A stretch of 64,000 nucleotides of DNA from Castor canadensis (GCF_047511655.1 NC_133392.1:19916001-19980000), one strand, 5' to 3'. Shown: positions 1-44,552, counted from the first letter of the stretch. Translations and numbers: made by a program. Notes: generated from the letters alone by a model not told the origin.

Positions 1-968
1 GGAGGTGGCAGCCAGAGGGGCCTGGTGGAGTAGAATAAACCAGGCCCCACTCAGCTCCACTTCCCAACAGGAATTTTTAGGCAAGTCATTTTACACCCGA
101 GGAATGTGATTTCTTCTGCAACCTGGGGTTACCACCACCCACTTGAAGTTGCTGCCCTTTAGGAAGAACGATGATAAAAGGGCTGTCTGGTACCTTGTAG
201 ATAATTAAGCTGCTCACACAAGGTTAACCCACATGCACCAATACACAGAACGAGGCTGTCTCTGAAAGAATGTCATCTTCATGCTTCTGCCTCAAGGGAT
301 CAAGAGATCACTTGTAATCAAATGTCTCTTTGTCTTCTACCCAGCAAGGGCGGAGGTTAGAGGGTTACAGGTTAGACAACTAACAAGTGTGTGTCTACAA
401 GAAAACAAAACAATGGTAAAGCCACTGCAAGGCCTCTTTGGCACCCAGCTTCAGTGATTTTCTCTTCTTGCGGTTCCTGGGGGCTCTTAAGGGCACAGCT
501 GAGAGGCTGGGTCAGTGCCAGTATTCACGTCAGAGCAAAGCAGATGAAGCCCTGTGGAGAGTCCTCGCTGTGTGACTGCAGCAGAGGCAGGGCTGAGGGC
601 ACAGCATGCAGACCTGCTCCTTCCGACGGGGATGCTCCACTCTTAAACAGCACAGAACCTGGGCTTCTGGAAAAATTCTAAAGCCGGCAACAGTGCCTTC
701 TTCAAAGCTATAGCAAACAAGCTGGCACTGTTCTCACCACGCTGGCAAAACACAGGGGACTGACTGTTAACCGGAACTCGGTTTTGTTGAGGAGAGGACT
801 TGGTAAACTGGAAAGCAACATAGTAGGTGAGGCTGTTTTGATTAAGGAATGCCAGGTTAGAGAAAGAACAAATGGGTTTAAATGAGGACTCAGGAGGCTC
901 AGGCTGAAAACTACCGCTCTGGGAACAAACAGGTAGGGCTGCTGCAAGAAGGGTTGCCATTTGTTAAC
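1..968. other. Flanking DNA, nothing recognised
   Basis: No exon, repeat family or RNA gene was recognised here. Several short open frames overlap on both strands and show no family resemblance. The stretch lies more than 6 kb beyond the SMC3 stop codon and is probably intergenic. Confidence 0.4.
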
Positions 969-983
969 AAGATCTTATTGACC

Positions 984-1600
<617 letters not shown>

Positions 1601-1619
1601 AAGATCTTATTGACCAGCT

Positions 1620-2765
1620 GCCGTGTAGCTTTTAGAGCAATGACCTGTTGCGAGCACGAGGTACCTTTGGCTAAAAGCATTGAATTTATGACTGAGTTGC
1701 AAGCAGTGAACACTTAGCTCATAAACTGCTACAACAGAACTCTTAATATCAGACCTTGACCTTCTCATTGCTCCTGGAACTCTAAGAACTAGTTTGAAAA
1801 ATTACACTAAAAGAATGGGAGGGGGAGGGGCTGGTAGGTGTGAAGGGCCCCCTCTAGCGGTTCTGGAGGAAAATGAGTTGAGGACTTAGGTAACTGGCAG
1901 GAAAAGTGGCACGGACAAAGCGGAGGCAAGCCTCAATCTTCCCAGCCTCTGCAACCACCACTTGTGACTGAGGTAAGCTTCACTGACTCTCACCTCAGGA
2001 AACCTCTCCTTATCAGTGCACGGACTTCACTACCTTACACATTACCTGCCTTGCGACCTTAGTCCCAAAAGATTGGTTTTAAACCTATGTCCTCCAGGCT
2101 CCTTTTTCTTTGGGTGCCAGTGTTTCCGTCTCAGCTTTATGTATTTCCATGCTTCTAGTCTTTTTGACTATTTTAAATAGCTTAATAATTTTCAGCTGAA
2201 TTAATGAGCCAAAGCAGAACCTGGCACTACTACACATTTTGATGTGTTTGGTAATCGGCCTGAAAGGAACTCAACTACACAAAATCCATAGAAGATAACA
2301 CTCACACGCTAATGTCTATTTGCAACAGACTTATAACAACCAGTGTGATGACCTGAGAGAATAAATATATCCACGTTCTCTTTACAAACCTAATCTCCAT
2401 GCTGCCTCCTGTCACTGAGCAGTCACTGGCTGCCACAAGGGCTCTTACACCCAGGAGACTCTCTGTCTCTAGGAAGGGGAGACTGAGTGCCACAGGGTAG
2501 ATTTATGGAGCAACACTGGCAACTTCCACACAGGAGACTGGCAGCCAAGAGTAACCCAGTCCCCCTAGGACATGCCGACAAGTGACCAGAGTGTACCTAA
2601 ATAGGTGAGGTCTAAAGAAAATAGTAGGGAGGGAAAAGGGCAAAAACTAGACCATAGTGATTTGTACCCTTAAAATCTCTCTCTGTAATGTGTTAAGATC
2701 AACACAGTGCAAGTATGATAAATCTCCATTTTAGTTAGCATAAAAGAAAGAGCAAATGTACTAAA
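1620..2765. other. Intergenic stretch with one CTCF-like motif
   Basis: Apart from a CTCF-like match on the minus strand at 1845-1860 (CCGCTAGAGGGGGCCC), I see no gene or clear repeat in this stretch. Confidence 0.4.
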
Positions 2766-2769
2766 AAGT

Positions 2770-2905
2770 CTGTTCCACTGAAGCAGGAAAGCCAAGACTT
2801 GATTCTGGCTTAGTTTCTAAGTATGGTTGAGTATTCATTTAGGCTGCTTACCTGATTTGGACTTCAAATTTTCTCATCTGTAAAATTAAAGTATTAAACT
2901 AAAAA
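2770..2905 (+). repeat. MIR SINE, degraded
   Basis: The order of words resembles the MIR consensus in forward direction: 'gattctggctta', then 'tttctcatctgtaaaatta'. This is an ancient mammalian SINE relic. Confidence 0.5.
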
Positions 2906-3087
2906 AAATTGTGTCTCTAGAACTAAGTATGTCCTAACTGTAAGGTCCTGTTATTTTCAGCTTAGACAAGTATAAACAAGAAAGCCACATTTAAGAGGAT
3001 CTGCTTTGAAATAACTGACCAGCTTGCCAAACTGTTTCTTCTAGAAATGTTAATTCAGTCAACCTACTTTTCAAGAATTAATGTGTG

Positions 3088-3136
3088 CTCAACTACGCAC
3101 CTGTCTAGCAATCATAAGGCCCTGAGTTCAAAAAAT
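3088..3136 (+). repeat. ID-type SINE fragment
   Basis: A degraded tRNA-like piece with 'cacctgtctagcaatcataaggccctgagttcaa', that is, the A-box to B-box spacing of the local ID-type SINEs. Confidence 0.45.
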
Positions 3137-3788
3137 AACCTGCCCCCCTAAGAAAACAGAATCAACGTGATAAACTGGGGATTAGCACAATGGGGGTTAG
3201 GACTTCACCATAAAAATTTGAGGATGTAATTCAGTCCACAGTAGGCAGTAAAGAATTTGACTATGCTAATGTAGAAAAAAAGGTGAGGAGGGAAAAAAAA
3301 ATGACCAAAATAAAGGCCTAACACACTTCTAGGCATATATCATCAATATTACTTTTCCCAAATGAAAAGAATGACTTCTTTCTCCCAAAAGAAGTACAAA
3401 ACTACAGGAAAAGGGACATTGCTATTACCTATTCTTCATCCAAATGATGTTAACTTCCACCAAACTATATGTAAGTGTAAAAGAAAAAAGGAAAGGAAAA
3501 ACTCCTGAAGTAGGAAAGGCCCTCCTAATGCAGGTAGCAGGTTCACACTTTGTCATCACTGTTAACTGCATTAATATGCAGCTGGTTCCCATTTATTCCT
3601 CCTCTGCTTAACACTTCAGACTCAGCACAAAAGTGGAAACCTGGATTATTTGTATCTCAGAACAAGGAACTATTCTTGAGTAAAAGATAAAGAAACTACT
3701 TCTATAACAAATCAAGACAGAACACACTCTGCCCCTCTGTGGCAAGCATCCCAGCAACTTCGTGCTGTGTCCTTTGAAATCCTAGTAC

Positions 3789-3830
3789 TGTTCTCTTTTC
3801 ACGAACGCTGTTCTCTTTTCATGAGCTTCC
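3789..3830. repeat. Two-unit tandem repeat of about 21 bp
   Basis: The unit CTGTTCTCTTTTCA plus seven further bases occurs twice back to back with few differences. Confidence 0.7.
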
Positions 3831-3993
3831 AGTGTCTCATGAAAGTTTATGAAGCTTTATGGGAAGCTGAGCAAAAGTGCTAGTTCCCTATGTGGAGTTG
3901 TTAAGAAAAAAGCTCCTTTTATGAATTAAACATGTATTTTAAAACCACGTTTGCTACTGCTTAAGTAAAATAATCCTTAAAAAACATCAGCTT

Positions 3994-4067
3994 TCAGACT
4001 CGATGGCTCAAGTGACAAAGCATCTACTTTGCAAGCGTAACGCCCTGAGTTCAAACTCCAGTACCAC

Positions 4068-4098
<31 letters not shown>
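3994..4098 (+). repeat. ID-type SINE with (CA)n tail
   Basis: A tRNA-derived SINE: 'gatggctcaagtgacaaagc' then 'cctgagttcaaactccagta', followed by a (CA)n tract at about 4072-4098 grown from its tail. Confidence 0.85.
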
Positions 4099-4099
<1 letters not shown>

Positions 4100-4720
4100 A
4101 TCAGCTTGCACTTTTTCTGCATTTTATTTTTATTACTCATAGTAATATCATTTCTGTGAACTGTGCTGGAAAGGAAGAAATAAAACTATCCCAATTTGCA
4201 TGACTGTCTATTGGAGAATCTCAAAGATTCTACCCAAAAAGCTACTACAACTACTATGGGAGTTGTTTCCAAGGTCATTGATCTGCAGCATGAGCCACAC
4301 TTAGTGGCTTAATTTCAAAGAACAGAGTATGGATCTTTACAATGAAGAAACCTAGCAAATAATCTTGGGCCGGTAAACATCACTGGCGATAAAGCATATT
4401 AATATGTACTGCTATGATGAAGATACTTTACATCTATGCTGTTATTTAATATTTAACCCCAAAAAGCTATCAGAGAAAACCAAGTTCTACAAATATCTGA
4501 AAAATATTCCTCAAAATTGTCAAAGTATGAGAAACAAAGACAGACTCAAACTGTCACAAACCAGATGATACACGACAACCAAAGGTACCATAGTATTTTC
4601 TATGGAATCCTAGAAAAGATAAAGGACATTAATAAAAACACTTCTGAAATGTGAATAAAATCTGGCCTTTAGTTGGCAGTAATACAGCAACACTGAGTGA
4701 TAAATACACCATGGTAATCA

Positions 4721-4925
4721 TGAGAGGTTGAATTGTGTCCTCCCTCCCAAATTCACACGCTGAAGTCCTAATCCAAATTCACATGCTGAAGTCCTAATCC
4801 CCAGTAGTTCCAAATGTGGCTGTAATCGGAGACAGGGCCTTTAAAGAGGCGACTAAGTTTAAATGAAGCCTTAAATCCAACGTGATTAGTATTCTCATTG
4901 GAAAAGGAAATTTGAACACATGGTT
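4721..4925 (+). mobile_element. MLT1-type LTR of the ERVL-MaLR group, fragment
   Basis: The order 'ttgaattgtgtcc', 'cacgctgaagtcctaatcc', 'ggagacagggcctttaaagaggc', 'aaatttgaacaca' is that of an MLT1 LTR. It is a truncated solitary LTR fossil, older than the placental radiation. A unit of about 26 bp (AAATTCACACGCTGAAGTCC and following) occurs twice near its start, at roughly 4750-4803. Confidence 0.8.
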
Positions 4926-4929
4926 TTTT

Positions 4930-5957
4930 TTTTTAATGTTGTACTTCAAAAGACACCATTAAGAAAGTAAGAACACAAGCAGGGACAAAGGTGCATCAGT
5001 ATATACCTGATAAAGGACATATATTTGGAATACATAAAGAACTCTTAAAATGCTGTAAGAATGCAAGTAACAACACAAAAATAGGCAAAAGATACAGACC
5101 AAAGAAGATATGCAAATAATAAGTACATACTGCCATTAGTCACAGGAAAATGCAAATTAAAACCACTATAAGACACCATTCCACACTCACAAGAATGACT
5201 CTACTAACAATAATGATTAAAAAAAAAAAAAAAGAGTAATAAACGTTGGTAGGAATGTGGAAAAATCCTAACCCTCAGGTATTATTGGTGAGAATGTAAA
5301 ATGTTCAGCTCCTTTCAAAAAGTTTAGCATTCACACAAAATGTTAAAACATATTTACCCTAAGACTCAACAACTTCATACCTAAGAAATATGAAAACATA
5401 CATCCACACAAAAACTTGTTCACCAGTATTTGTAACAGCATTATTTATAATAGCAAAATGCCCAAATAACAAATGGATAACCAAACCACTGAAATATACT
5501 CATAAAATAAGAAATTATTTGCTAACAAAAAGGAATGAAGTACTGACACATTGTATCATAAATGAACCTTGAAAACAACATGTTTAATAAAAGATACTAG
5601 TCATGAGGGGTTGCATATTGTATGATTCCATTTATAAGAACAGCCACAACAGGTAAATCTATAGTATGTGACAGAAAGTCATTTTGTGGGACTGGGATAT
5701 AGCTCAAGCAGTAGATCATCTGCCTTGCACGAACCCTGAGTTCAAACCCCACTACTGTAAAAAAAAAGTCATTTTGTGGTTGCAAGAAACTGAAGGGAGG
5801 AGTTTCTTTTTGTGGTAATAAAAATGTTTTAAAATTAGACTGTAGAAATGTCTGCACAATTCTATGAATATACTAAAAATACTGAATTGCACATGTACAT
5901 GGTCAAATTTTAAGGTGTGTGAATTATATCGCAATAAAGCCATTTAAAAATAGCAGC
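4930..5957 (+). mobile_element. L1 (old L1M-type) 3' end, sense, with nested SINE
   Basis: The sequence follows the end of L1 ORF2 and the 3' UTR. Typical words are 'gcaaattaaaaccacta', 'tatttataatagcaaaatg' and 'aattatatcgcaataaagc' near the end. It is 5' truncated, with many stops in all frames. A younger SINE sits inside at 5690-5764. Confidence 0.85.
5690..5764 (+). repeat. ID-type SINE inserted in an L1, with duplication
   Basis: A single tRNA-like unit ('gggatatagctcaagcagta' to 'gagttcaaaccccactac') plus a short A tail. The 15-bp host sequence AAAGTCATTTTGTGG is present on both sides (5675-5689 and 5765-5779), so the insertion point is exact. Confidence 0.93.
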
Positions 5958-5960
5958 AAA

Positions 5961-6050
5961 GGGCGGTGGAGGGGCTCAAGCGGTACAGTGCCTGCTTAGC
6001 AAGTGTAAGGCCCTGACTTCAAACCCCAGTACTGGGAAAAAAGCAAAAGC
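5961..6050 (+). repeat. ID-type SINE
   Basis: A tRNA-like unit with 'ggctcaagcggtacagtgcc' and 'cttcaaaccccagtactggg' and an A-rich tail, placed directly after the L1 end. Confidence 0.85.
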
Positions 6051-6364
6051 CCCAAAGACCTCATAGGAGAGTGTTTCAGTAACAAAGTGTTCTAAAACTA
6101 CTTACTTATCCAGAAAAACAAGGAGATTACATAGCTCATGTTTTTTGGTTTTAATGTTCTTCATTTAAACTAACTTCTCAAACTCACGAATTCTATTAAA
6201 TATACAGCCATCTTAAATAATTTTCAAAGGGCTGTTATGCTGAGTTAAAATAGGGGTACTAGTCCTCAAACTCAAAGCAGCAATGATTGGAACACTGCTG
6301 CCTTAAGATTTTGATTTACACTAAGAATCCCCTCCCCGTAAAATGAATACATCCTAAAAAAGTT

Positions 6365-6580
6365 ATTGAAAAAAAAGGGGGGTAGGACAGTGAATATGAT
6401 GCAAAAAATGTGTATACATGTAAGTGAATGCAAAAATGATTACCTGTTGAAACTACTCCAGGTGAGGAGTGAATTCATGTATTGATGTATTGATGTATTG
6501 TGCTACCTTGTAAGAACTGGTGTAAATGCCACAGTGTAACACTCCCCATCACAACAATAAAGGAAAAAAAAAAAAAAGAT
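6365..6580 (+). mobile_element. Lineage L1 3' end fragment
   Basis: The stretch ends 'cactccccatcacaacaataaagg' plus a long A run. It shares 'gttgaaactactccagg' with another tailed copy near 48490. I read it as a 3' UTR fragment of an L1 family. It contains three copies of an 8-bp unit GATGTATT near 6480-6500. Confidence 0.55.
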
Positions 6581-6919
6581 TTTGATTTAACCAAGCTGGG
6601 AAAGAACCCATCGGTGTTACATTTTTAGAGTGGCCCCCATGGACTGATTCAAGCATGTAGTCAAGATTAAAAGCAACTGATTTAACAAACACAATATGAA
6701 ATCTTTTAACCTTCTTTTCAGTGAAAAAAACCCTTTCTTAGGCAAAATAAGTATTTATATTAATTTGCTATTCCATCAAAGAATCTTAAGACTGGAAGAC
6801 ACCAGGAAGACCTATGTGGTCAGGTCAAATTAAATGAATGAAAAGTACATATTTAAGAAAAATTTGTTTCTAATCAGAACCATGACAAATAAGAGCCACA
6901 TAAAACACTAAATTAGTCA

Positions 6920-7252
6920 CAAAACCATTATTTAATTGAAGCTATAAAAAAGAGGCAGTATAATTGGTAAAATAATTAGGAAAGAATATTTAGAATGTTT
7001 CAAAAGATTTAAAATAGGATCAGGACACTTTACAAAAAGCTGTGTGGGAAATAAAATTCTTAAACAATAAGTAAAAATGTAACATTACAGAGTATCTTAT
7101 AAAATACAAAGACAGAAATATAAAAGGACTATGTATGTTCTAAATCTGAGAACTATTAATAATGACCAAACATGTAGGTTTAAATTTACAGTTCTTGGGT
7201 ATGACAAACATATTACTATACACATCTTCCAAACCAGCAACAGTATTTTCAA
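6920..7252 (-). other. SMC3: Probable SMC3 3' UTR
   Basis: This is the sequence directly past the SMC3 stop codon, with no recognisable repeat. On the minus strand an ATTAAA hexamer lies at 6931-6936 and would give a 3' UTR of about 0.3 kb. The true cleavage site is not shown by the sequence, and other AT-rich hexamers are nearby. Confidence 0.35.
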
Positions 7253-39702
<32,450 letters not shown>

Positions 39703-40111
39703 GGTTCCGCGCCCCTAGCCGGGGAGAAGCTCTCCCCCTACAGAACAGCAACAGCCCGGCTGCAGGGGCAGGTGAGGGACCTACGAGACCCCTCCCCCCA
39801 AGCGCCGCTCGCTCCCCTCCAGCCAGACAAAATGGCGGCGTCCATGGAGGTGGAGCCCGCGCCTCGGACGGAACCATCCTCAAAGCCCCACGGAGCGTAG
39901 GGGGGAGCAAGGTCCAGGCCTTTTCTTTCTTTTCAGATAAAACAGCCTCCTAGGAATTCTCAGATAGATTTTATTTGATTATGAGATTTTCAGCTGACTA
40001 TTTTCTGAGACTTAGCTGAAAGGTTCATTCGGAGAAGCCTTGATAGCGAGATTCGCCCTGTACTCCCTCCGTGCGCGAGGCAAATGGTCGCGTCCACAGG
40101 GGCGCATGTTC

Positions 40112-40120
40112 GGCGCCAAA
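40112..40120 (-). promoter_or_regulatory. E2F-like site
   Basis: Reads TTTGGCGCC on the minus strand, close to the E2F consensus TTTSGCGC. It is upstream of SMC3 in the CpG island. Function is inferred. Confidence 0.5.
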
Positions 40121-40302
40121 CCCAGAGTGAGATTCAGAGAGCCAGTGAGAGAGCAGGCCGGCGGCCACGTGGCCCGCTGCTGTTTGAAAAAGCTGAGGCC
40201 CGCGCCTGTCTCTAACTCTAGGAATGCAGGTGACAGCTGGAGTTCCGTGTGTGGAATCGCTCCGGCTCCGTTAGGAACTTTTGCTATTTTAGAGCGCCTC
40301 TT

Positions 40303-40307
40303 ATTGG
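40303..40307 (-). promoter_or_regulatory. CCAAT box (NF-Y-like)
   Basis: GAGCCAATAAG on the minus strand, about 600 bp upstream of the SMC3 ATG, at the outer edge of the CpG island. Confidence 0.45.
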
Positions 40308-40703
40308 CTCTAAACCGCCCATCCACGCCACAGCCCTAAGGCTATGCTAGATAATTAATAACCCGGAGCTGTTACTGCTCTGTCCTCAGCTGGAAATCTA
40401 GGCAAATCTGTACACTTGCCGCAAAGAAATCTTGGATTTTTTTGTTTTTTGGGTTTTTTTTAAAAAACCTGTAATTGGAATTGGAATCTCTGGGCCGCTC
40501 TAAAATTACCTGCTGGAAAAGGACGAAATACCCAGGTTAATCCTGGCCACCCTTCCTGTTCCGAGAAGCAGTCTGGCCCTCAAGATTTCTAGGTAACTAT
40601 TTCTAATGGCCTCCAAACTCTGTCTTGTTTGAATGTCTCTCTTGGAATACTTTATCTGAAACTCAGGCCAAATTCTACCCAGCCCTTGGAAAAAGAAAAA
40701 AGG

Positions 40704-40900
40704 AGCCGGGCGCCAGTGGCTCACGCCTGTAATCCTAGCTACTCAGGAGGCAGAGATAAGGTGTGAAGCCAGCCCAAGCAAATAGTTCCAAGAGACCTTA
40801 TCTTGAAAGCCCTTCACAAATGTAGGACTGATAGAGTGGCTCAAGGTGAAGGCCCTGAGTTCAAGCCCCAGTATAGCAAGAAAGAAAAAGAAAAAAGGTA
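40704..40900 (+). repeat. Dimeric SINE, well kept
   Basis: A near-consensus copy: 'gccgggcgccagtggctcac', 'gtaatcctagctactcagga', 'ggctcaaggtgaaggccctg', tail (GAAA)n. It shows the structure of the main local SINE clearly. Confidence 0.93.
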
Positions 40901-41239
40901 AAACAGCTGTTTAAACATTTCTTTTGGATATTGACATCTCCACCCCGTCGTTTTGTGGAATATAAGATATGTTATTAATATTTATTTAAAATTTTATGCC
41001 TCCAATTCCTACTCTATAAAATGAGGGTGATAAAACATTTGTGATGATTTTCACAGTGATGAGATTTTTACTTTCTTCCTTAGGCTTTTCCATGTTAAAT
41101 GAATCTGATACAATTAGCTTACATAATTTATATAAGTAGACAAAGGTTAGTGAAAACTTAAAATACCAAATGGTGATTTTTGAGAAGTTAATGCTGTCTC
41201 ATTTATAGTTATGTATTTATTGTCTCTCTCCACAAGCAT

Positions 41240-42050
41240 ATAAATCCAAGAGAGAAGGAACGTTATTTTATTTCTGCTGTTTCCTCAGTAATTAGTTCAC
41301 AGGAAGTAATAAATACTTATGAATGAAAAATGCACAGAAGCAAAATGCTTACCATACTGTCTGTCATATATGCCAACATATTACAGGAAAATACCAAGTG
41401 TCAAGTGAAAGAAGCACTCGAAATGGAAAAAAATCATCATTTTGCAGCCATCAGAATAAAGACAATGTATAGCTATGCATTGACAATTAAAAGAAACAAA
41501 CTACCCATACATGCCATGACATGGATTAATCTCCATGTTATTTTATTCAGCTACTTATGCTGAATAAAAGAAGTCTGACCCAAATGAATACATTCTGTAT
41601 AGGAGGATCTAGAACCAGGGAAAGAAATCTATGATAAAAAAAAATCAAAAACTGATCGCTTCAAGAAAACTAGAAGGGAACTGGGAAGAAAATAAGGCGA
41701 TTTTCTGAAAGATGACTGTAGTGTTTTGTATCATAGGGGTTTTAGTTCCAATGTTCATTTATTTATCAGAATTTGGTGACCAGTCACTTAAGAATTTTGC
41801 ATTTCATTGTATGTTACACATTAAAAGAAATAAACATGAAATTCCAATTAATGATATGAATGCTGAAATATTTAGGGCGCAGTATACAGTACTGACATAT
41901 TCAACTTTTTTGGGAGTCCAAATACTTAATGGATAGATGGGCAGATGTGATAAAGCAAGTATAGAAAAGCATTGATGGGAAAATTGTGTGGAAGCTATAT
42001 GGATTTTACTATATAGTTTTAAAAATGTTTTTATATTTTGAAATTTTTCA
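41240..42050 (+). mobile_element. Old L1M 3' region, with an L2/MIR-like start
   Basis: 41240-41320 resembles an L2/MIR3 end ('aatccaagagagaaggaacg'). From about 41440 the L1M 3' UTR order is seen: 'gccatgacatggattaatct', 'tgctgaataaaagaagtctg', 'acattctgtataggaggatc'. It is non-coding. Confidence 0.65.
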
Positions 42051-42214
42051 TAATATGTGGAGATAATAGTCCTATGAAGTCCTACACAATCCAGCCTACT
42101 TTAACCTCTCTGTCTCATCTCTTGCTACCTTATCTTTAATGCCACATTAAACGGCACCAGGTAACCTGTACCTCAGTGACTTGTTTTTTTCTGATGCCTG
42201 AAATTCTCTTCCCT

Positions 42215-42577
42215 CATTTCCATAGTTTGGATCTGAATAGCCCCCAAAGACGCACGTGTTAAAACCTTGTTCCCAGAGTGGCACTATTCAGAAACTGTAG
42301 AACCTTTAAGAGGCTGAGTGTGGAGGAAGGTCTTCAGGCCATCAGGAGTGTGTCCTTGAAGAGGGTAGTGGGAAACCCCACTTCTTGCTCTCTTTTACAT
42401 CCCAGCCAGAAGGTAGGTGGTTTTGCTCTGCCACAACTCCCACCATGTTTGCTGCCTCTCCCAAAGCAACAGGGTCAACCAGTCATGGGTGAAACCTCTA
42501 AACTGTGAGCCAAGATAAAGTCTTCTTGACTTTATTTCAGGTATTTGTTCTAGTGACAGAAAGCCAACTAACATACT
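42215..42577 (+). mobile_element. MaLR (MST/ORR1-like) solitary LTR
   Basis: A fossil LTR. 'catagtttggatctgaatag', 'ccctcaaagacg'-type start, 'gccatcaggagtgtgtcctt', 'gaaacctctaaactgtgagc' and 'tagtgacagaaagccaacta' follow the MaLR LTR order. About full LTR length, no internal part. Confidence 0.75.
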
Positions 42578-42609
42578 CATATATCTCTCTGCCTTTTCCT
42601 CTCGTTTTC

Positions 42610-43640
42610 TGTGACAGGCAGGATTCTAAGATAGTACTTAAAATTTTTCCCTACTGCTGAACATGCCCTTAATAATCTCCTCCCTGAGTATGGACGAGAC
42701 CTGTAAATGTGATGGGGTATCATTCGTGTGATTGGGTTGAGTTCAATGACAAAGGTGAAGGGACTTCATAGATGTAATTCAGATTCCTAATCAATTAACA
42801 AAGGAAGATTGTCTTGGCTGGGCTTGACCTAATCAGATGATCCTGTCAAAAGAGATTGTCAGCTAGAGATTCACAGCCTGAGATACTCTCCTGCTGGCCT
42901 TTAAGAAGAAAACTGCCAGGACTAGAGGCATGGCTCAAGCACTTGCTTTGTAAGCACAAAGCCCTGAGTTCAAACCCCAGTCTCACTAAAAACAACAACA
43001 AAAAAGCTAGCTTGTATTTTACCCAGTACCTGTAGTTTATGCCTGTAATCTTAGCTACTTGGAAGGCTGAGATCAGGAGAATTGAGCCTGGGCAAGTAGT
43101 TCAAGGGATTCCATCTCCAAAATAACCAGAGAAAACTGGACTGAAGGTGTGGCTGAAGCAGTAGAGTGTCTGCTTTGTAAGAGCGAAGCCCTAGTTCAAA
43201 CCCCAGAACCACCAAAAAAAAAAAAAAAAAGAAAGAAAAAAAACTTAAAAAACTCCCAGTTGGGCATAAAGCATATGCTTGTAGTCCTAGCTACTCAGGA
43301 GGCTGAGGCAAGAGGAGACCTCAAGACCTTCCTGGGCGACATAATGAGACCCTCTCTCAAAAAAACAGTATTGTCATGTGGAGAAGGCCAGAGGGCAGGA
43401 AAGGAGAGATGACTTCTAGGAGTTGAGGCTTCTCAAAACCAAATAAGCTAGAGAGACCCCTAGGCTCACATGGATTTGCAGCCTGGCCAATGCCTTGATT
43501 TCAGCCTGGTGATACCTGAGGACCCAATATCCTGTGCCCAGACTTCTGACCATCTGACTATATTTCAAACTATTTTGAGACTGCAGACCTGTTCTCAGTG
43601 CTGTTCAACGTAGTTTACAATATCTGAAGCAGATTCCTAT
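42610..43640 (+). mobile_element. Ancient LTR-like repeat split by three SINEs
   Basis: Two parts of one old repeat, about 42610-42915 ('gcttgacctaatcagatgat', 'actctcctgctggcctttaa') and about 43400-43590 ('gccaatgccttgatttcagc', 'gcccagacttctgacc'), read in the right order. They are separated by SINEs at 42917-43003, 43018-43232 and 43257-43362. The family is an LTR-like mammalian repeat that I cannot name with certainty. Confidence 0.6.
42917..43362 (+). repeat. Three nested SINEs
   Basis: ID unit (42917-43003), dimer (43018-43232, with 'tgaaggtgtggctgaagcag'), and B1-like unit (43257-43362, 'ggaggctgaggcaagaggag'). They sit inside an older repeat. Confidence 0.88.
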
Positions 43641-44062
43641 GTGACATAGACTTTCTACAGATGCTCCCCAGTCCAATGATCGGGAAAGAAATACTTCACT
43701 ATTGTCAGTCCCCATTTAATTTTTGTGGTGCCCAAGAGATGGAACTGAAACCGCACACCAGCGATGTTCCCAAATCACAACTTTGCCCTTGTGACTTTTG
43801 GAACTATCAAATCACAAACCACCTAAGAAAACCCAGAAAGTTCCCATATTGGCATAGTAGAGGTATAGCATTCATAGTGAGATGAGACTTGGAAAAGAAA
43901 GTCTTTTATTGCTTCCCCCGCAGACACATAGGACACATCACAAGACTTCTTTAAGGACCTTAGGAACAAAAAAACAGAAGAAGCCTTCAGTTACTGTAAA
44001 ATCCCCAAAAACTAAAAGCCAAACTCATGCCTCACAGGAAATAGAGACCTTCCCTTGTCCCT

Positions 44063-44076
44063 CCACTAGATGGCAT
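44063..44076 (+). promoter_or_regulatory. CTCF-like motif
   Basis: CCACTAGATGGCAT matches the CTCF core CCASYAGRKGGC at every core position. Binding is inferred. Confidence 0.6.
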
Positions 44077-44225
44077 AAGGAAAATTGTCATTTTTTGAAA
44101 ACCCAGTCATTCAAAAAAACAAGTGCCCAATAAACTCATAATAACCTTAATTTTTCTTCTCTATTTAAAATTACCTTTACGTCACCACAATTTTCAAATT
44201 TTTAGTTTAAAAAACTCAATTCTTG

Positions 44226-44445
44226 CCTCGCACTGGTGACTCACATCTATAATCCTAGCTACTCAGGAAACAGAGATCAAGAGGACTGGAGTTTGAAGCC
44301 AGCCTGGGCAAATAGTTCCCAAGACCCTATCTCACAAATATCCAACACAAAAAAGGGCTGGTGAAGTAACTCAAATGGTAGAGTGCCTGCCTAGCAAGTG
44401 TGAGGCCCTGAGTTTAAATCCCAGTACTGCCACAAAAAAAAAAAA
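44226..44445 (+). repeat. Dimeric SINE
   Basis: 'gcctcgcactggtgactcac', 'gccagcctgggcaaatagtt', then 'agtaactcaaatggtagagt' and 'gagtttaaatcccagtactg' with an A run. Confidence 0.88.
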
Positions 44446-44446
44446 A

Positions 44447-44525
44447 TTATTCGGGGTACATTATATGTATATGGAAATGTCACCACAAACTCCCCTATGT
44501 AAATGTCATATGCTAATAACTTCAA
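44447..44525 (+). mobile_element. Lineage L1 3' end fragment
   Basis: Similar to 17818-17950: 'atatggaaatgtcaccac' and 'catatgctaataactt'. Confidence 0.4.
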
Positions 44526-44552
44526 GAACAATTCAGTTCTTAAGGCTGTACA

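Noticed and set aside
5690-5764. tRNA gene candidates (A and B box present here and in dozens of other units)
   Set aside because: These are tRNA-derived SINE units with A tails and target duplications, lacking a foldable acceptor stem and anticodon arm.
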